Assembly: GCA_013397115.1 (NCBI GenBank)
Contig: VWZW01007069.1
Location: 605,577 to 669,576 of the forward strand
Length of the DNA stretch: 64,000 nucleotides
Origin: Edolisoma coerulescens
Taxonomy: Eukaryota > Chordata > Aves > Passeriformes > Campephagidae
Reading direction: 5' to 3'
A program made the position numbers and the translations under genes. Below the pieces are notes generated by a model, which saw nothing but the letters and a program-made list of their open reading frames with translations, did not search any database and was not told where the DNA came from. Within the stretch, counting starts at the first letter, position 1; each line of letters begins with the position of its first letter. Positions 61,481-64,000 of this stretch are shown in pieces.

Positions 61481-62343
61481 TGTGATACAGGAGCTAGACA
61501 TTTACAGTGCAAATCATTCCATTTATCTTCAAACAGCTTACCTTTACATGGCTAATTTAAGCTAATTAGGTAGGCTCCTTTTGTAGTTAATTGATAGGGA
61601 TAGGCACTGACGTTTGACTCTTCACGCTTATCTGAGACATCTCCCTTCGATGGGATTACTCATCCTTTGGGTGCCCATGTCTTTATACTAACTACAGAGG
61701 AAGCCCAGATGAGCATGTAGGACACATAAATTCTACATTATTAAGGCATGAGGTGAGGTGCACCCTCAAGACACTACATCCAGTTATTGGACAAATGACT
61801 ATTGCTGAATTTTGTTTTAAATTTTCCTCATGGTGTTCTTTCCTTCTCAGGCTCTTGGGTTCTGAAGAACCATAAAAGGCAGATCTGCATTTGAAGACAG
61901 ACAGCCTCGGGCTGCCTGACTATTCAGTTAGCTCTTCCTGCAGGGCACTGGATGGAAATGGGGGAAAAGTCAGAAAAAAGGCTGCAGAGTGAGACAAAAC
62001 TCTGATCTGATGAGCTGAGTTCACAACAGAATATTGCCAGTTAGTCCATATACAGTAAAGGGAAGTGTAATGGTGGGGCTCAGGAAGACTCTGAAGATGA
62101 ATGGAGAAAAAGTGTGTTGGTAAAGAGATGAGGCATTAATTGATCTGGAAAGACTTCAAAGAAAAAAAAAACCTCTTAAATTTAGTTCTTGGTCAGGACC
62201 TCAAATCAGAGATTTTTGAGTGTCACTCTAAAAGAAGATACTATTAGTGACTAGGTGGAGTTGATGGAGAGGAAGAAACTGATGACCTGGGAAGGCTGAT
62301 GCTGACTTACGACAGCTGCTCAAGGATGGATACGTGTTGTTAA

Positions 62344-62580
62344 GAACTAATTTTTGAGGGTTTTGTCCATGAATATGATATATTTGCATTGTTTCTGCAT
62401 TCAGTGTATGCCCAAAGCCCTTCAGATTTCAGGGAAATTGCACAGCTGGTACAGCAGGAAAAAGCCACCTTACAAGGGCAGATTATCGGTTACACAGCAC
62501 AACACAACAGTGGTCTCAATGTGGGCTCAGCTTCTGAAAGTAGCAATATCAAAGTCAGATTAACCAGCACGTGGGAATAG
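62344..62580 (+). other. Unexplained coding-like open frame
   Basis: A plus-strand frame of 78 codons ends in TAG. An acceptor-like TTGCATTGTTTCTGCATTCAG precedes VYAQSPSDFREIAQLVQQEK, then ATLQGQIIGYTAQHNSG and SSNIKVRLTSTWE. The polar, helix-friendly composition looks protein-like. I recognise no family, and no flanking exon is visible on this strand. It could be a cryptic exon, a pseudogene piece or chance. Confidence 0.2.
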
Positions 62581-64000
62581 ATTTGGCACAAACAACATCA
62601 GTCCAGTGTAGCTATTTTGTGTTCCTTTTTTCTAGTGCAGTCCCATGGGTGGGGACGTAGCAGAGAACGGGATGACTTCTGGCACTCTGGGCCACCAAAC
62701 TGCATCTGTTGGTGGCTATGCAAAGTGGCTCCAAATTATAGCAGCTCTGGGACTGCTCTGTGTGTAAGGGGCCATTCTTCCCGTCCTCCAAGCAATGTCT
62801 CTCCCATTAGGTTGGGCAGCAAATCTTGCCCAGATCTCTGACAGAGATTTGTCATGGTTTATCTTCATGGGATTTTGTTCTCAAGCAATTATATCATGTC
62901 ATTCATTGTCCCCCCACCCCAATATTCTGCTCATTATTTCTTACATTGTAATCATTGCTAGAGAATTAAATCCTAGAGTCATTCCTGTAGCATCAAAGTA
63001 TCTGACTGAAACTGAAAACTGTGTCGGAGCTGGTTTAAGAAAAGAAATCATTAACAACATAGGACTGAAGCAAAGACAGTCTAAACTTTTTCTGAGATCT
63101 TTAACCTCTTTAACTGCAAAAATAACCTAGTTCATTAAATAGGTGCCTTTATTTCTTGTTTCTAAAACAGGTCAAGAAGCATGACCAGGGGAATCTTTTC
63201 ATGTGTAGTTCCATCACAGCAATATAAATTCTCATTTATCAGTGCTGTAGTAATATGAAAACCTTTGGTTTTGATCGTTTTTCAAAAGATGACAAAAAAT
63301 GACTCTTCAAAGTCCTCTCCAGAAGGTGCGACTTTAGTGAAAATGCTACTACTGAACTTACTCCCATAGAGATGAATTCTGTTCGTGTGGCCACCATAGA
63401 GAACCTGACTGCCATCAATGATCATTTTATCTGAAGGCATAATTTAATGCCTAATAGGTTACCTTATGAATATAAAAGACATTCTTAGTCCTCAACCATG
63501 TCATCATTAGTGTTTATACATATTTTGTGACACACTATGTACCAATATAATTATAGATTCTACTTCTAGGGTGCTCTTAAAAAGGATCATAAAAGCTCTT
63601 TGCTCACTCTGTCTCTCAGTTCCATACAGTCGGCAGCAGATGGGATTGGGAACTATTCCTATGGAGCTGAGGCACTTTTTTCACCTTTGATTTAGGGTCC
63701 TATTTAGGATGGAAATACTCACAGTGAATATCTACTTTGGAGATTGCAGTGTAGTGATAGAGGAACCTGCTTACCAAGGGGTAGTTAGTACTGCATTAGT
63801 GACGTACCTGCAGGGCAAAAGAGCTTTATTTTACCTTTTCAAAGGCTTTCTCGGGCTTAAGTGATAACTGTGATAACATGTCTAACTACATGTCTTGTAG
63901 TATAGCAGTGCACTTCAGAACTCTTGAATAGTGAAGTGATTCATAAAGATCAGTGGTGGCCGGAAGGAGGTCTCTCCTGATGCTAATGACCACTCACGTT

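Larger units (their letters stand above)
51159..64000 (-). other. WDPCP: WDPCP intron (5' part outside window)
   Basis: At least 12.8 kb lie between the 51095-51158 exon and the next upstream WDPCP exon, which is beyond the right edge. The stretch contains a candidate conserved element (53.16-53.62 kb), a polypurine tract near 55.14 kb, a large degenerate CR1 (60.0-61.5 kb) and a plus-strand coding-like frame at 62.34-62.58 kb. The remainder is AT-rich intronic sequence with short open frames only. Confidence 0.65.

Noticed and set aside
1..64000. CRISPR arrays, prokaryotic operons, tRNA or rRNA genes, complete viral elements
   Set aside because: None seen; base composition, splice sites and CR1 fragments indicate vertebrate chromosomal DNA.

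Overview
The window looks like bird nuclear DNA, or at least sauropsid DNA. It carries the 3' end of a GC-rich vertebrate homeobox gene, split exons with canonical splice sites, and CR1-type LINE fragments with the ATTCTATGA-like tails typical of birds. It has no bacterial-style gene packing, no operons and no CRISPR array. The species cannot be named from the sequence.

Left edge (1 to about 1.6 kb, + strand): the last coding exon of OTX1, from inside the low-complexity C-terminal region to the stop at 413-415. It includes the five- and eleven-residue histidine runs that separate OTX1 from OTX2 and CRX, and the duplicated OTX tail (DCLDYK twice, ending WRFQVL). A GC-rich 3' UTR follows, with paired poly(A) signals near 1.54-1.56 kb.

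Rest of the window (about 5.5 kb to the right edge, - strand): the 3' part of WDPCP (Fritz homologue, planar cell polarity and ciliogenesis effector, CPLANE complex). I reassembled six terminal coding exons at 51095-51158, 44994-45096, 20648-20783, 14113-14198, 12562-12590 and 6452-6502. Splice sites and reading phases chain without a break. They give about 155 residues ending IVHFGLV, against IHFGLV as I remember the human protein. OTX1 and WDPCP are therefore tail to tail, with about 4.9 kb between the last OTX1 poly(A) signal and the WDPCP stop. The order matches the mammalian EHBP1-OTX1-WDPCP-MDH1 neighbourhood. The next WDPCP exon upstream was not found, so that intron runs past 64 kb.

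The introns make up most of the window. They hold CR1 fragments (two convergent 3' ends at 45.5-46.2 kb; a large degenerate copy with reverse-transcriptase remnants at about 60.0-61.5 kb), simple repeats (notably an AAAGA array at 25.95 kb), and several long non-repetitive AT-rich stretches dense in developmental transcription-factor motifs. I read the latter as candidate conserved non-coding elements. WDPCP introns may act as a regulatory landscape for OTX1, a hypothesis that genome alignment would test. I found no novel enzymatic or defence system. The most unexpected items are a 29-nt WDPCP microexon and a few coding-like open frames without a recognised family (34.6, 46.3 and 62.4 kb).
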